Assembly: GCA_003344405.1 (NCBI GenBank)
Contig: NOWV01000356.1
Span: 1 to 39,883 of the forward strand
Direction of reading: 5' to 3'
Source of the DNA: Trichoplax sp. H2
Lineage: Eukaryota > Placozoa > Uniplacotomia > Trichoplacea
DNA: 39,883 nt
The notes under the pieces are model-generated. The model was not told the DNA's origin and searched no databases. It saw nothing but the letters and a program-made list of their open reading frames with translations. Positions 36,964-39,883 of the stretch are shown here, piece by piece (position 1 is the first letter of the stretch; every line of letters begins with the position of its first letter). A program made the translations under genes and the position numbers.

Positions 36964-39883
36964 ATGAATTGGATAGATGATATTCCAGTTTGCCCATCAA
37001 CTGGCATAGGAACTGTAACGAATGAACGAATTGCTCCTGACGGAATATCTTCTTGCCACGAGCACGAGTATGACGACTGCAGTTTCAGGTTGCATTATGG
37101 AAACGGTAGCTATCTTTATGGTGTTTTCGATGGTCACGACGGTAAACGCGCTGCCGTTTTCGCATCGCAGAGATTCCCGGCTGAAATACTCTTGGAGCAA
37201 AGGATTAGCCGTGGTATTTCAAGTTGTGATGTGGTTAATGTTTTAGTGGATGCATTTAATTCAGTGGAACGAGGATTCTTTGAATCCATATCCGATCTAT
37301 TAACCGAACGGATAGAACTGTTGCAAAGTTTACCCACGGTACGTTACTTTGATACAGTACGTTAATGTATTTTAGTTATAAGTCAAATCAATTGTATTGA
37401 TCCCAGGCTACACTTACTTGATTTTGTGCTTGCTGTTACTGAGCGTATTTTAATCTATGCTCATGTTATTCTACACCGATGCTTTACATTTCTATTACGC
37501 TCTATATATTACTTCCTTAATTTTGCAATCATAATAACATTTATTTAATATTTATTAACTGCTACGTATTTATTAATATTTGACTTTAAATATTCGGAGT
37601 GCTTACATTTTGAAGTCAGGATGGCTAATTATTTGATTTAAACCTCTTGAAACTTAACGTCTAATATGCCTTTGGCACGACTTAACATTTCATTTTATGC
37701 GTTACTTAGACCATGAATGATTACGAAGTATTCAAGAAATACCCTAAAAAAGTGGAACGTTTACAACAGCTCCAAGAATTAATCAGCGGCGGTGCTGCTG
37801 CGGTAATCGCGCTGATCCATGAAGACAACCTTTATGTTGCCAGCGTGGGTGATGCAAGGTAAAAATTATTCTCGTAGATATGATTACATGTTATATATAA
37901 CTTTTAAAAGCTAGATCAGATCGCATGAGTAGGTTTTATCATTTACACTCTGAATCCGAAGAATTCCTTTTCTTTATTTGTACCCCTCCATTTTAATTAA
38001 TTATAATAGAATGAAATTGTTGCCCCTTCAGTTACTCACACTGCATAAGTTTGTGTTCGTGATTAAGTTCATCGACTTTCTAATAAAAGAACGTCCTTTA
38101 TCGCTACTTGTGCGGCATACTTGAGTAAAGTCGACACTTAATACAGTATTATTAAGTCTCAAGTTTAATTAAGTGTGATATTCACGTACTCTACTTTTAG
38201 ACATATGAATAATTAAGTTAAGAAGACTTGAACAATATTCTTAAGAACTCCTGTACAAGAAAATTGCAAATTTGCAGCTAATTTGAATGATCGAAACTTA
38301 TACTTTGATTAACAAGCATTATACTCATTAATTTTATCTTAGGGCATTGTTATGCTACCGAACTGAAGGAAGTGATTTCGAAGTTCAGCAGCTCAGCATT
38401 GATCATACAGTTAGTAATAAAGACGAAGCTTCGCGCTTGCGATCGTTGGGTATCGACATAAATCGATTGACGAGTTCTGGAGTTCTTGGTAGCCATAATA
38501 ATACACGAACTATTGGCGATTATTACTTGAAGGGTGGCTATAAGGAGAGCGATATTTTGAGGTTCTGTATAGTTATTACTGCCAATGATGCATACTAATA
38601 TACACTATATATACTTTATATTGCAGTTGATACAACGTTGCATTTATCAGTAGCAGATATATTGTAGCCTAGTTGCTTTACTTACGCCGTGACAGATAGT
38701 TATTTAATTCTTTATACGACAGGATGTTCTAGTATCTGACTATTTTTATTCAATAACAGCCTTACGCTTGCTATTTAATGTACTATGTGGACTATTTTTA
38801 GTAGATCAAAGAAGTTCTAGATACGCATCGATTTGACTAGCTCACTACGTTTGCAAGCATTTCTATCATAAATTCTCTAATACATTAAAATGCGTATTAT
38901 AGTATGTAAAGCAGGTGTACCAGATGTAGTTCTTTTTTCAGTATTACTGGAAAGTGACAGAGCCAGTACAGCCCATTAAATTGCCCGTTGCGATCAAATG
39001 TAGTGAAGTGTAGCTCTACTTCTATCGGTGTATTTATTTTTGTCATTTCAATACACGAACAACGTATATTATATTGTTATATTATTGATAGCTGAATCTA
39101 GTACTGTGACCCGTAGCTACACCAATCCCATTTTGGCTAATGTAAAAGTATCACAGCTGTAAGCGCCATAAAGTAGCAATTAATCTTTGAATGTTTTCTG
39201 TATATGGATCAGACTACTGCTCTATGATACCAGTATCTTACTCCGAGCCTAGCATAAGAAATATAACAAATTTCTAAAGTTTATGACTATCATGGACTGG
39301 GTTGACATTCGATTCGATTGCGCCAATTTTTAATTGCTCAAGGGTTTACAGTGTGTTACCACGTTCTCAAACTAGTACGAATATACAAGGAGACATATAT
39401 GTTTATTTAACAATATACTCCAAAAATTATAACTTAATTTGAGATATTGTCAATATATTCATGTTTTTTCTTAATTTATTTATTTAAAATTTGAAATTAG
39501 CGTGTCATTGAGTGAACCAATTACAGCAAAACCAGACATTCGAGGTGGTTATCCTATAAATTATGACTCTTGGCATTTTTTGGTTCTTATGTCGTCTGGA
39601 ATATACAAAGTACTGGAAGCACATTCGAATATTACAGATCCAAATATTTATATTGCAAAACTAATTTGGAGTAAATTGGAAAGAGGAAAAGACATTAATG
39701 ACGTCTCTCAACAGGTTGTAAACGAAATATGCCGAACTCACAGGGCATGTTTTAATGATCAACGTAGCAATTGTTGGTATCATGAGGATATGACGTTGTT
39801 GGTACGATCATTTGGTCACAGTAAAATCAAAAGGCAATCGCAGCTATTGGTTGGACAAACGTATAAAACCGACTTGATGCATC
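36964..39883 (+). CDS. TAB1: TAB1 homologue (TAK1-binding PP2C-like protein), 3' truncated by window
   Basis: TAB1 activates TAK1 (MAP3K7) in TGF-beta, Toll and cytokine signalling. Exons: 36964-37338, 37710-37858, 38343-38561 and 39501 to the window edge, giving about 375 residues, all in phase. Alignment to human is clear: IDDIPVCPSTGIGT to TDDLPLCHLSGVGS; ISGGAAAVIALIHEDNLYVA to the ISGGAMAVVAVLLNNKLYVA segment; NTRTIGDYYLKGGY to STRRIGDYKVKYGY; WYHEDMTLLVRSFG to the HEDMTLLVRNFG segment. Human TAB1 is a pseudophosphatase. Here the motif VFDGHDG (Asp56) and GDAR (Asp173) keep PP2C-type acidic residues that human TAB1 lacks, and EDMT keeps Asp344. However, the SDG motif aspartate is Ser280, and the N-terminal phosphate-binding Arg region is not PP2C-like. 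The TAK1-binding C-terminus lies beyond the window. Confidence 0.95.

Overview
The window is nuclear DNA of an AT-rich, intron-rich animal. Its genes carry many short GT-AG introns, mostly about 50 to 400 bp with a few near 1 to 2 kb. Recognisable products include TAB1 (TAK1 signalling), EHBP1 (endocytic recycling), Chibby and BBOF1 (ciliary basal body), RAB14, LUC7-like and a Bro1-domain protein. That set points to a metazoan with ciliated cells, possibly an early-branching one, but the species cannot be told from the sequence. I rebuilt the gene models by hand from splice sites, reading phase and remembered family sequences. Every exon junction quoted keeps phase unless stated otherwise.

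Layout: LUC7-like (+, 604-5963); a convergent gap with two unexplained open stretches (6947-7320); Chibby (-, 8581-7450); a divergent promoter region with an X-box; BBOF1 (+, 9420-12070); a convergent gap; a 24-exon EHBP1 homologue (-, 21454-13412); a divergent, repeat-rich gap; a BROX-like Bro1-domain gene (+, 23084-27621); an unidentified multi-exon candidate membrane protein (+, 28091-30327, 5' end not found); a tentative small gene (+, 30340-31164); RAB14 (-, 33518-32068); a long repeat-rich gap; and the 5' four exons of TAB1 (+, 36964 to the right edge, incomplete).

The main unexplained structure is a set of arrays of the pentamer TACWG (TACTG or TACAG). The two forms are reverse complements in tandem, so each switch between them makes a perfect palindrome centred on GTAC. 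The four large clusters (112-560, 8630-9235, 20880-22765, 34980-36840) all lie just upstream of gene starts. Three of them lie exactly between divergently transcribed gene pairs (CBY1/BBOF1, EHBP1/BROX, RAB14/TAB1). The convergent 3' gaps hold only stray copies. This suggests a genome-specific promoter or boundary element, or a repeat tolerated only in open promoter chromatin.

Functional links: Chibby and BBOF1 are both basal-body proteins and share a head-to-head promoter containing a consensus RFX X-box, so co-regulation is likely. EHBP1, BROX and RAB14 are all endosomal or membrane-trafficking factors, but nothing in the sequence shows that their proximity is functional. TAB1 here keeps PP2C residues that the human pseudophosphatase has lost.
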